DNA of 64,000 nucleotides, taken from positions 124,001 to 188,000 of the forward strand of contig NZ_JPME01000015.1 of the NCBI RefSeq assembly GCF_000732605.1, written 5' to 3'. Of the stretch, positions 35,502 to 42,608 are shown piece after piece (the stretch's first letter is position 1; each line of letters opens with the position of its first letter). The notes beneath the pieces were generated by a model. That model searched no databases. It was given only the letters and a program-made list of their open reading frames with translations, and had not been told where the DNA came from. Both the position numbers and the translations under genes were made by a program. The stretch is from Lacrimispora celerecrescens. GTDB taxonomy: Bacteria; Bacillota; Clostridia; Lachnospirales; Lachnospiraceae.

Positions 35502-36041
35502 ATGAATAAGGTTTCAGTTAAGTTACTGTCTTTAGTTGATGCAGACAGTCTTTTTGAATTTGAAGTAGAAAACCATTCCTATTTTGATACTATTGGTTTG
35601 TCTCGAAGTGACGCTTATTATAATCGTGCTTCGTTTCAAGAGATAATAGAAAATTTAGTAGCTGAACAAGAAAAAGATATTCACTATATGTATCTGGTAA
35701 TGAATGCGCAGGGTGAGGTTGTTGGTAGAGTTAACCTTACTGATGTTATAAAAGAACCCTTAAATAAAGCCGAGTTAGGATACAGAATTGGTGAAAAACA
35801 TCAAGGAAAAGGATTTGCAACCGCAGCTGTAAAGATAATTATTAAGCAAGCTAGCTTGGTGCATAAGCTACATAGAATTGAAGCTGGAACCTCTCCTCAA
35901 AATATAGGCTCTCAAATTGTTCTAATTAAAAATGGTTTTCAATTTGTAGGAAAGTATAGTCAGTATATTTTGAAAGATGATGGATGGGCTGATAGTCTGC
36001 TTTTTGAAAAAGTCTTAGACTTAACCGATGAAATTAAATGA
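35502..36041 (+). CDS. GNAT-family N-acetyltransferase (RimJ/RimL type)
   Basis: 179 residues from ATG 35502, chosen because GGAGGAG lies 7 bases upstream; the frame is open further but without a site. The acetyl-CoA loop is ELGYRIGEKHQGKGFATAAV, and NIGSQIVLIKNGFQFVGKYS is the typical C-terminal block. This form resembles ribosomal-protein serine N-acetyltransferases; the substrate is not known. Third acetyltransferase in the island. Confidence 0.9.
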   Translation: MNKVSVKLLSLVDADSLFEFEVENHSYFDTIGLSRSDAYYNRASFQEIIENLVAEQEKDIHYMYLVMNAQGEVVGRVNLTDVIKEPLNKAELGYRIGEKHQGKGFATAAVKIIIKQASLVHKLHRIEAGTSPQNIGSQIVLIKNGFQFVGKYSQYILKDDGWADSLLFEKVLDLTDEIK

Positions 36042-36082
36042 GAATTAATAACCGAACAGTCTGGTAGGTAAACCAAAGTTTA

Positions 36083-36297
36083 ATTTAAAAAGGGGTGAAA
36101 TCTTATGATTTCCACCCCTGGAGTACACAATACAATCATGATCGGTAAGTGCAACAGAACATTTTATCAGGAACTAGGACGAAGAAGTATTAATAAGGTA
36201 TTCTTTCTCTGAAAGAAGTGAAAAGAGTTTCCCCTACGTTTGATAATCTGTTCATAACAATAATATATGCGTTTACATAAAAAACATGAACAAGCTA
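36083..36297 (+). repeat. Duplicated segment, copy B
   Basis: Diverged copy of 31700-31893. It begins with the hairpin AGGGGT-GAAATC / GATTTC-C-ACCCCT around TTAT. The stem changes relative to copy A include A-T to T-A, which keeps pairing. Confidence 0.8.
36105..36212 (+). CDS. Short conserved ORF in duplicated segment B
   Basis: 35 residues (MISTPGVHNTIMIGKCNRTF, then YQELGRRSINKVFFL). It is the paralogue of the ORF at 31721. AAGGGGTGA upstream could serve as a ribosome site but is paired in the hairpin. Function unknown. Confidence 0.35.
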   Translation: MISTPGVHNTIMIGKCNRTFYQELGRRSINKVFFL

Positions 36298-36584
36298 TAC
36301 ATAACCTTCTGTCTGACTGGAAGAACCAGGGTAATTACGTTATAAATGAATTACATTATCTTTCGCTGGGTATGCTAAGTGAAAATATTTATAGAGGCAT
36401 ATTCAGTGGTCCTAAGAAAGGAAGATGGATGATAATAAAAATGATAAAAACAGCTACCACATTGGTTAGAGTATCTACACTTTATGTTGTTGCTATGGCA
36501 GTATTCATGACACTAGGATTTACCATATCAAGACCAGTATTTGACTCTAAAAGTGATGTATGCGGTAGCGATGATTGGTTATAA
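36267..36584 (+). CDS. Hypothetical protein with one membrane segment
   Basis: Open frame of 105 residues whose first part overlaps duplicated segment B. The C-terminal half has a hydrophobic helix (TLVRVSTLYVVAMAVFMTLG) and ends SDVCGSDDWL. An internal ATG at 36429 with AAAGGAAG upstream would give about 51 residues. No family recognised and coding is uncertain. Confidence 0.25.
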   Translation: MRLHKKHEQAIHNLLSDWKNQGNYVINELHYLSLGMLSENIYRGIFSGPKKGRWMIIKMIKTATTLVRVSTLYVVAMAVFMTLGFTISRPVFDSKSDVCGSDDWL

Positions 36585-36864
36585 GTGCGAAGTCTTAAGG
36601 TAGTATTCCAAGTAATCCGCCGGATCTGGTTGATAATTAATCAAATTCGGCAGATTTACATAGGAGATTAAATTTGGGGGGAGAAAAGCCCAAGTAACGA
36701 AAAGGTAGGTTACTCAGGCTTATACACGAGATGGGTCACAATTATAATCCCCATAAATAAAAGGAATATTCGGAATTAATTGTTTCTTTCAAGCGGTGCA
36801 GATGATGTTTTGTTAAATCTCTGGTACACTAGAGTAGGATATTACAAACAAGGTACCAAGTATT
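36585..36864. other. Intergenic stretch with an imperfect hairpin
   Basis: No gene seen. An imperfect inverted repeat (AATCcGCCG ... CGGCaGATT, about 36615-36660, with TTGAT-AATT-AATCAA inside) could be a weak terminator. The rest is AT-rich with no readable product. Confidence 0.3.
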
Positions 36865-37032
36865 ATGATTATCTTAGCTGCCTATGAGGGAGAAGCAGCA
36901 ACACAGCTTTCGCCGGAATTAGCTCAGGGACAGTGGTTATTAGACAGTGGGGAATGGAAATATCTGCGGAATGATAATACATATGCTATATCTTGCTGGG
37001 TAAAGAATCCGGCAGACGGTGTTTGCCAATAA
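36865..37032 (+). pseudogene. Fragment of a cell-wall-binding repeat protein
   Basis: 55 residues including QGQWLLDSGEWKYLRNDNTY and AISCWVKNPADGVCQ, the W-x-G-x-W-x-Y-x-x-D pattern of choline-binding/YG-type repeats. There is no signal peptide or ribosome site, and it is far shorter than any complete member, so it is a C-terminal relic. Confidence 0.45.
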
Positions 37033-37180
37033 TAGATGAGCCTGTGAGCCAATGCTTGCAGGTCCATTTCGTTGTATGGCGATTTTTTAATAACCACCTG
37101 CTATGCAGATGTGACCACAGCAGCTTTAGCTCCAAGAAAAACCTCCAGTGATATAATAGGTGAAATTTTACCTTTTAAAT

Positions 37181-37206
37181 AAGAAAAAACCTCGTAAAAA
37201 CGAGGT
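37181..37206 (-). terminator. Terminator of tRNA-Thr
   Basis: ACCTCGT (37189-37195) / ACGAGGT (37200-37206), with a T-run on the minus strand. Confidence 0.85.
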
Positions 37207-37257
37207 GTCTGTAAAGCTCCCGGGGGGACTCGAACCCCCGACCCACGCATTACGAAT
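37182..37257 (-). repeat. Right attachment repeat within tRNA-Thr
   Basis: Intact counterpart of the degenerate copy at 27851-27920. It spans the terminator and the tRNA 3' half to the anticodon stem, the usual crossover region of tRNA-targeting integrases. Confidence 0.8.
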
Positions 37258-37287
37258 GCGTTGCGCTACCAACTGCGCTACGGAAGC
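37215..37287 (-). tRNA. tRNA-Thr (CGT)
   Basis: 73 nt cloverleaf on the minus strand. Acceptor GCTTCCG / CGGGAGC with discriminator T, D stem GCGC/GCGC, anticodon stem ACGCA/TGCGT, loop TTCGTAA with anticodon CGT, and T stem GGGGG/CCCCC with loop TTCGAGT. It is intact despite serving as the integration target. Confidence 0.94.
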
Positions 37288-37324
37288 AATCCGGTTGTAA
37301 AATTATAAGGTCTGAACCTTTGAT

Positions 37325-37353
37325 AGTATAACAGCTAAATGGCAAAAAATCAA
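37325..37353 (-). promoter_or_regulatory. Promoter of tRNA-Thr
   Basis: On the minus strand, TTGATT, 17-base spacer, TATACT preceded by TGT (extended -10). Confidence 0.75.
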
Positions 37354-37583
37354 CCCCTACTTGAAAAAAAACTTAAATTGCGTAAGGATTGCCAAACTCC
37401 CCATATAAAGTTATAATTAGTAAAAGATTCCAGGAGAGAGCGCTTATTTTTAAGTAGTTTTTTTACACAAAATTGCGGAATGAGTCAGCCGGAAAGCCGG
37501 TTCGTTTTTTATAATAGAATATATGAGACCATTGATGAGACTATTATTAATAAAGGAGAAACCCTGTCACTAAGGAGGTCAGG

Positions 37584-37880
37584 GTGCAGGTGATTGCGAT
37601 GGAAAAATGGGGTGAAATTCGAAAGCATGTTTATGTCAGCGGACGGGTCCAGGGAGTGGGATTCCGCTTCCGAACCCAGCAGCTGGCCCGGGGCCTTAAC
37701 CTTACCGGCTGGGTGAGAAACTTAGATGACGGGCGGGTGGAAATGGAACTGCAGGGGCGGGAAGAAGAAATAGACCGCTTGTTTGACCATTTAAAACAGG
37801 ATCGATACATTATGATTGACAGCTTCCAGACGGCACAGATCCCACCAGTGAAAGAAAGCGGTTTCCGGGTAAGGTATTAA
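37584..37880 (+). CDS. acyP: Acylphosphatase
   Basis: 98 residues. The catalytic arginine is in HVYVSGRVQGVGFRFRT and the asparagine in WVRNLDDGRVEMELQG, as in all acylphosphatases, which hydrolyse acyl phosphates. I take GTG 37584 because AAGGAGG lies about 5 bases upstream; ATG 37599 is a possible alternative that would give 93 residues. Confidence 0.9.
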   Translation: MQVIAMEKWGEIRKHVYVSGRVQGVGFRFRTQQLARGLNLTGWVRNLDDGRVEMELQGREEEIDRLFDHLKQDRYIMIDSFQTAQIPPVKESGFRVRY

Positions 37881-37890
37881 ATGAGAAAGA

Positions 37891-37920
37891 TTGACAGCGG
37901 CTGCATACCCATGTTATACT
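37891..37920 (+). promoter_or_regulatory. Promoter of the mntP riboswitch transcript
   Basis: TTGACA (37891-37896), 18-base spacer, TATACT (37915-37920) with an extended -10 TG. Confidence 0.85.
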
Positions 37921-37934
37921 ACCAACACAACAAA

Positions 37935-38110
37935 ATCGCTCATGAGGGAGTAGTTTGCGCGGACTGCCGCGTGTCAAGTCAACATACTGACCATGATGGT
38001 CTGGCTTGTCTTAAAAAACGAGACTCATGTATAGCCCAGGCTATACATAGGTCTTTTGCTTTATATTGGCTCAAGTATAACCTGACAGGGTTGTACGGGA
38101 GTCTTTTTTT
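37935..38110 (+). promoter_or_regulatory. yybP-ykoY manganese riboswitch with terminator platform
   Basis: P1 is CATGAG (37941-37946) / CTCATG (38024-38029). The conserved GGGAGTAG follows the 5' strand of P1, and ACGAGA precedes the 3' strand, as in the Mn2+-binding yybP-ykoY class. A perfect 10-bp hairpin ATGTATAGCC / GGCTATACAT (38027-38048) overlaps the P1 3' strand and could compete with it. The terminator GGCTC..GTATAACC / GGTTGTAC..GAGTC with seven T residues is at 38068-38110. Mn2+ binding should block termination and turn on mntP. Confidence 0.85.
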
Positions 38111-38143
38111 GTTGAATAAACGATTTGGTACGGAGGAAGTAAA

Positions 38144-38776
38144 ATGAATTTAATCGAACTATTTATTCTCGCAGTGGGGCTATCTATGGATGCCTTTGCC
38201 GTTGCAATCTGCGTCGGGCTGACAATGAAGAAAGCTACTGTAAAAAAGGCAATGATTGTCGGTCTGTACTTTGGTATATTCCAAGCGGTTATGCCGCTTA
38301 TCGGGTATTTTGCCGCTACATGGTTTGCGGACAAGATTATCTCCTATGACCATTGGATCGCATTTGCATTGCTCTGCTTTCTAGGCGGCAGAATGATTTT
38401 TGAAAGTTTCAAAGGAGGGGGATGTCCTGACAGAGTCTGTCCGGTTGAAACGTGCAAAGACAGAAACTGCCCCGGCGGAAAGCGGACTGACAACAAGGAA
38501 GCCACTTTAAAGCCCGACGAGATGCTGCCCCTTGCCCTTGCAACGAGTATAGACGCTCTGGCTGTGGGAGTGTCCTTTGCCTTCCTTCAGGTCAACATAG
38601 TTCCGGCGGTTTCTTTTATCGGGATTACAACATTTGTCTTATCCATGATCGGTGTTAAAATAGGAAATGTATTCGGCACAAGGTTCAAATCGAAAGCGGA
38701 GCTGGCTGGAGGTATTATATTAGTTTTGATTGGTTTGAAAATATTGCTTGGTCATTTAGGGATTATTCCTTTGTAA
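38144..38776 (+). CDS. mntP: Manganese efflux pump MntP
   Basis: 210 residues, six membrane helices in two repeats. The duplicated Asp motifs [10 protein letters not shown] and [11 protein letters not shown] are diagnostic of MntP. The loop between helices 3 and 4 is longer than in E. coli and has four cysteines ([22 protein letters not shown]), a possible metal-sensing or relay site. It exports excess Mn2+, and control by the upstream manganese riboswitch fits. GGAGGAAG precedes the ATG. Confidence 0.95.
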   Translation: MNLIELFILAVGLSMDAFAVAICVGLTMKKATVKKAMIVGLYFGIFQAVMPLIGYFAATWFADKIISYDHWIAFALLCFLGGRMIFESFKGGGCPDRVCPVETCKDRNCPGGKRTDNKEATLKPDEMLPLALATSIDALAVGVSFAFLQVNIVPAVSFIGITTFVLSMIGVKIGNVFGTRFKSKAELAGGIILVLIGLKILLGHLGIIPL

Positions 38777-38915
38777 AATGTAGCGGGGATATATATGGAG
38801 AATGTTTTGAAGGAATCAAAATGAATATTACCATGTGTGAATTTCGAGAAAAGTCAGAATAGCATATCTGGAATCGGGATTTAAGTAATTTTGGAAGCCT
38901 TCTATTTTAAAGAGT

Positions 38916-39032
38916 ATGGTTATAGGTCCCGATAAACTGTGGCACGTCAAACAACCTAAGACTTATGGCAGCTATCGTCAAATGGAGTTCCCAGAGTTTG
39001 TTATTGAAAAATTAAAGGAAGCAGGAATATGA
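38916..39032 (+). pseudogene. Short C-terminal gene fragment, phage/ICE type
   Basis: 38 residues (MVIGPDKLWHVKQPKTYGSY, RQMEFPEFVIEKLKEAGI). The product reads as the tail of a longer protein and overlaps the next ORF by ATGA, the kind of tight packing seen in mobile-element operons. Family not recognised. Confidence 0.35.
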
Positions 39033-39364
39033 AGCGCAAGATTTATTCGCGGTTACCGGTACAGCAACGGCCAGTACAGAGCATTGTGCCGGTTCAAGGG
39101 AATCCGGTGTTTTTCACAGTAAGAAATATTTTAGACCTGCAGGTACCGGAAGAAAGATTCATGAAAAGTGAAATTGCTGATATTGACAAGAAACTAAGAG
39201 GATTAAAAAAAGGCTATGTAACTGTTATGTCTGGCTTAAGAGCCTCTGGAAAATCCAGTGTCATATCTGAAATGGTTTTGGATGCGTTAGAAACCGGAAA
39301 TAATGCTGCGGTATTCTCCGGGGAATTGGCACTGAAGAATTTTATGAGGTGGATGGATCTTTGA
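39029..39364 (+). pseudogene. DnaB-like helicase/primase fragment
   Basis: 111 residues. The N-terminal part is low in motifs. The C-terminal part is the start of a RecA-fold helicase domain: IADIDKKLRGLKKGYVTVMS, Walker A GLRASGKSS and AAVFSGELALKNFMRWMDL. It stops at TGA 39364, but the same frame continues CIQDRIGNRIHIHETQGKV, so a premature stop is likely. The rest of the ATPase core is missing. Confidence 0.6.
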
Positions 39365-39620
39365 TGCATTCAAGACCGTATCGGAAATAGAATACATATT
39401 CATGAGACACAAGGCAAAGTCTGTCATGAAAAATTATAATGAAGACTTGCTTGTTATGCAAATACTTCTGGACTTGTATTTTTCATAGCGAAAAAGATGG
39501 CTGTGATAGGTTTGAACGGTAACAAAATATGGTGTAGAGTGTAATCAGCAAGTGGATGAATGTCGAGAATGCAGTCGTGGACAGAATTGGATTCCAGAAA
39601 ATTAGTTTTTATCGTTTTAG
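39365..39620. other. Relic stretch without a supported gene
   Basis: The first 90 bases still read as helicase in the frame of the preceding ORF (IQDRIGNRIHIHETQGKV, CHEKL), then stop codons appear. No other coding pattern or RNA structure was recognised. Confidence 0.35.
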
Positions 39621-39651
39621 TGTACATTGGAAACTTAATATTGATAGTTAG
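39621..39651 (+). repeat. Upstream repeat, copy 3
   Basis: TGTACATTGGAAACTTAATA plus TTGATAGTTAG, nearly identical to copy 1. It lies 61 bp before a truncated GNAT-like ORF and outside the tRNA-Thr element. Confidence 0.65.
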
Positions 39652-39711
39652 CAAGCTTGATGATTTTCTATTTATAAAATTATTTATATTTGTTTTATGG
39701 AGGTGACAAAA

Positions 39712-39900
39712 ATGTTTATAACTATTTATAATGATTGTAGTGAGCAAGAGTTTATAAATTCAGTTCGTATAAATGGGTTGCTTGAGCACAATATGAAAAA
39801 AACAAACGGTAAATTAAAAGTACCAAATATGGAGTTTACGAATATAGCACGCAATGAAAAGGGAGTTATTGTAGGTGGTGTATCGGGATCTACTAGATGA
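39712..39900 (+). pseudogene. Truncated small ORF resembling a GNAT N-terminus
   Basis: 62 residues from ATG 39712 with GGAGGTG upstream. It begins MFITIYNDCSEQEFINSVRI and ends FTNIARNEKGVIVGGVSGST, which looks like the N-terminal strands of an acetyltransferase (the NEKGVIVGG beta turn). It is cut by a fusion with the next ORF. GNAT membership is tentative. Confidence 0.4.
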
Positions 39901-40069
39901 TTTAAAACTTAATGAGTGGCAGTTTTCGCAGAAAAAATATTTGCCATGGGAAACAAAATTACAGCTGACAAAGACCAGAATCCAGGAATGGAATGATAAC
40001 TGGGGCGGTCAAGTATATCTCAGTTATTCCGGCGGATTGGATAGCACTGTATTGCTTCATCTGAAGTGA
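39875..40069 (+). pseudogene. PAPS-reductase-like (ATP pyrophosphatase) N-terminal fragment
   Basis: 64 residues from GTG 39875. It has KLQLTKTRIQEWNDNWGGQV and the P-loop SYSGGLDSTVLLHL (family SGGKDST, with Lys replaced by Leu). Complete members are several times longer; this stops at TGA 40069. It could derive from a phage phosphoadenosine phosphosulfate reductase-family protein or a DndC-like gene. It cannot be functional as it stands. Confidence 0.6.
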
Positions 40070-40186
40070 AGAAAAAAACAAGATTCTCCTACGGCGGGCT
40101 GCTTATACAGGTCTGACCTTATATATTCACTTTTTCTGCCGATATAAAAAATAGAATAGAAAAGTAAGAAGAAAAGGGGATATCTT

Positions 40187-40900
40187 ATGTATATTGGAAA
40201 ATTGAACGGACAGATGCCTTTCCTAAATATCAATGCCATCAACCGTTCCGCCGCTAATCAGACAGAGGCCTTGTTTGGAAAAAAGAAAGACGATGAGAAC
40301 CGGGATGCCACCGTCATTTCTCCTGTTGGCAAAAACCAGAGTATGCTTGAGTTGCTGATGAAGCAGAAGGAATTCTTACAGGAACAGAAAAAGTCCCTTA
40401 TGGACTCATCTCAAGAAAATGGAACTGATGTAAAAGCACAGATGGAAGAATACGAAAAGCGACTGAAGGAAATCGACAATCAGATTTCTCAACTTCAGGC
40501 AAGGCAGGCAGAAGAAACGGATGAGGATGATTCCGATGGCAGGATCTATGATAAGCCAAAGACAAAGGAAGAAGCCCAGGTAGACCAGCTAAACGGCATC
40601 ACCGCACTTTCTACCAACCAAGAGCAGGCGGAAACAATCCACCAGGAGAAAAAACATTTGGATGGAAACATCCGGGTCCTGGATGTAGAAATAGCCAGAG
40701 GCATAGGCAATATAGAAGCCAAATCTAAAAAGGCGGCAGAGCTTAAGGGCCGGTCACTGAAGCTCGACGACAACATAAGTCAGAATTTGGAGAATGTTCA
40801 GAAATCCATTGAAGAGATAAGGAACGAATCAAACAAGGATGTGATCGATGACGACGAAGATATGAATGCTGACGAAAAAAATGAGCAAGATGGGCAATAA
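40187..40900 (+). CDS. Coiled-coil protein, FlxA-like
   Basis: 237 residues, highly charged, with no membrane segment. Two coiled-coil regions are visible (about 55-110, EEYEKRLKEIDNQISQLQAR; and 150-220, KKAAELKGRSLKLDDNISQN), with an acidic tail of D and E. It resembles the FlxA-like proteins of Lachnospiraceae, whose role is unclear. AGGGGAT lies upstream of the ATG. Confidence 0.6.
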   Translation: MYIGKLNGQMPFLNINAINRSAANQTEALFGKKKDDENRDATVISPVGKNQSMLELLMKQKEFLQEQKKSLMDSSQENGTDVKAQMEEYEKRLKEIDNQISQLQARQAEETDEDDSDGRIYDKPKTKEEAQVDQLNGITALSTNQEQAETIHQEKKHLDGNIRVLDVEIARGIGNIEAKSKKAAELKGRSLKLDDNISQNLENVQKSIEEIRNESNKDVIDDDEDMNADEKNEQDGQ

Positions 40901-41145
40901 ATAGCACAATCGAAAACACCCCCTGCAATCTATTTTTGCTAATTGCAGGAGGTGTTTTAAGTTATAACTAATGTACCGACATATTGTTATTTTAATGAAT
41001 AAAAGAATCTGTAAACCAGTCCCTTCATGGGGCTTACCAATCTTTGCCGATGCACAGGTTATGAAGAAATTGAAAATGCAGTTAAATCCATATTGACTAA
41101 TAGTATTAATGGGATTAAAAAAAATAAAGATAACAGAAACAACGC

Positions 41146-41820
41146 CTACAGACAGACATCCCCTGTACTGGTATAATCGGGAATCCACCCTGCAAGCAAG
41201 CCAGATACCTTGTCTATAAAAAAGTGAGAAATACTTCCTACAATAAGAGCAGCGATCACTGTTCCCTCCCTGATTCCCAGCACGCTGCCTGTCACAAGTA
41301 CAGACACAATCACAGCACTGATAACAATACTCAAGTCAAATCCGGTCTTAACCCTGCCGAACCTCCAGCCTGTAAGCCCTGCTATCACCCTTACCAGACC
41401 TTCTCCAGGCAGGATAAGCACATTGGGAATCACTTCAAGTGATATTCCAAAGCCTAAGAATACACAGCCCGAGAGCAGCATCAGAGCCTCACCCAGATAA
41501 TTTCCCACCTGCCAGAAGGAGAGCAGATACATCCATACGTCAATGCACAGGGAAAACAGAAGTGCGGCAGGAAGCTGCAAAAGCTGGATCTTCTTAAAGG
41601 TTTTTCCCAAAAGAACTGCCTGAAGCAGAAACATAGCAAAATTAACCATCATTGTAAATACGCCCAGGCTCTTAGGAAAGATAAAGGTCAACACAAAAGC
41701 AAGGCTTGTAATCGGTGATGTACCAAGCCCTGCTTTCGTTATAAGGCTGATTCCCAATGCACTGAATATAACTCCTGCAATAAACAGTCCATAACGTTTA
41801 AACATGTCTGAATTTTTCAC
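41146..41820 (-). CDS. YczE/YyaS/YitT-family membrane protein
   Basis: 224 residues with a GTG start at 41820 (AGGGGAG upstream). Five or more hydrophobic helices. The opening GVIFSALGISLITKAGLGTS and PNVLILPGEGLVRVIAG are typical of the YczE group. Function is unknown; YczE is linked to lipopeptide production in Bacillus. A MarR-like fragment on the same strand lies upstream, as is common for this family. Confidence 0.8.
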   Translation of the reverse strand: MKNSDMFKRYGLFIAGVIFSALGISLITKAGLGTSPITSLAFVLTFIFPKSLGVFTMMVNFAMFLLQAVLLGKTFKKIQLLQLPAALLFSLCIDVWMYLLSFWQVGNYLGEALMLLSGCVFLGFGISLEVIPNVLILPGEGLVRVIAGLTGWRFGRVKTGFDLSIVISAVIVSVLVTGSVLGIREGTVIAALIVGSISHFFIDKVSGLLAGWIPDYTSTGDVCL

Positions 41821-42025
41821 AACAAACTCCCCTTATTTTTTTTTGTGCTATCTAAATATTTTTTATTCAATAATCTTATCACTAAGGATTCACACCTACA
41901 ATGGACATTGTTACTTAAATTCCATATGAAATATCGGCATTGTGCACAATTAATTTTAGCATACCTAAAAATTTTTTAGTTTTTTATATCCTGTTTTATC
42001 ACATTATTACAGGATGGAGGCCAAA

Positions 42026-42211
42026 TCAGCCTCCCCTTGACATCATACGGGCAAGATAATTCCCAAAGGTCTCCTGTTCTTCCGGGCTGAGGCAGTCAAA
42101 TATGCCCAGGCGTAAATTGCTATTTAAGAGGGTAATGTAAAAGGCGGGCTTTTTGGCCCGCCTATTTGGCGAGTGAATTATATCTTTTCTGGCTGTGTTA
42201 TAAAATCTCAT
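42026..42211 (-). pseudogene. MarR-like regulator, C-terminal fragment
   Basis: The last 35 residues (LGIFDCLSPEEQETFGNYLA, RMMSRGG) match the LSPEEQ...L dimerisation helix at the end of MarR regulators. The DNA-binding domain is absent; the frame upstream contains a hairpin AGGCGGGC / GCCCGCCT that reads like a terminator. Probably a relic of the regulator of the adjacent YczE-type gene. Confidence 0.45.
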
Positions 42212-42241
42212 TTCTAATTAACAATCCCTAGAAAAACAAGG

Positions 42242-42265
42242 ATTTCGTGTGATATTTCGTGTGAT
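42242..42265. repeat. Perfect tandem 12-bp repeat near tRNA-Gly
   Basis: ATTTCGTGTGAT occurs twice without a gap, 118 bp from the 3' end of tRNA-Gly. It resembles recombinase arm sites. Confidence 0.6.
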
Positions 42266-42382
42266 ACTTGGGTGTAAATAAGTGTTTTTTAGAGCATAAT
42301 ATCGCTTTTTAGTGCAATCCGAGAACAACAAAAACCCCAGTATCTACAAGGGTTTCTTGTATTTACTAGGGCCTTTAAAAAA

Positions 42383-42453
<71 letters not shown>

Positions 42454-42477
42454 ATATTCTCATTCGATACGTTTTAC

Positions 42478-42507
42478 ATTATAGCATAGGGTGTTGGAAA
42501 AGTTCAA
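42478..42507 (-). promoter_or_regulatory. Promoter of tRNA-Gly
   Basis: Minus strand: TTGAAC, 18-base spacer, TATAAT. Confidence 0.8.
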
Positions 42508-42608
42508 TACTTTTTTATGAATTTATCAAAATAAATGCCAGAAACTTGCCAAAACTGGAAAAGGCATTGTATAATGGGAAATGATAATACCAGATGTGGA
42601 GGAGTAAC

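Noticed and set aside
37881-38147. Open frame of 88 codons between acyP and mntP
   Set aside because: It lies over the promoter and manganese riboswitch, has no ribosome site, and its product has no recognisable pattern.
38860-38885. Second attachment copy for tRNA-Gly (AGCATATCTGGAATCGGGAT)
   Set aside because: Similarity to the tRNA-Gly 3' end is weak and gapped, so I do not call it an att site.
29189-39651. CRISPR array
   Set aside because: The three copies are kilobases apart, the 11-bp and 12-bp tandem repeats have no spacers, and no cas genes are present.
39875-40069. DNA phosphorothioation (Dnd-like) defence system
   Set aside because: Only a truncated PAPS-reductase-like N-terminus is present, with the P-loop Lys changed and no dnd partner genes. 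The helicase beside it is also a fragment.
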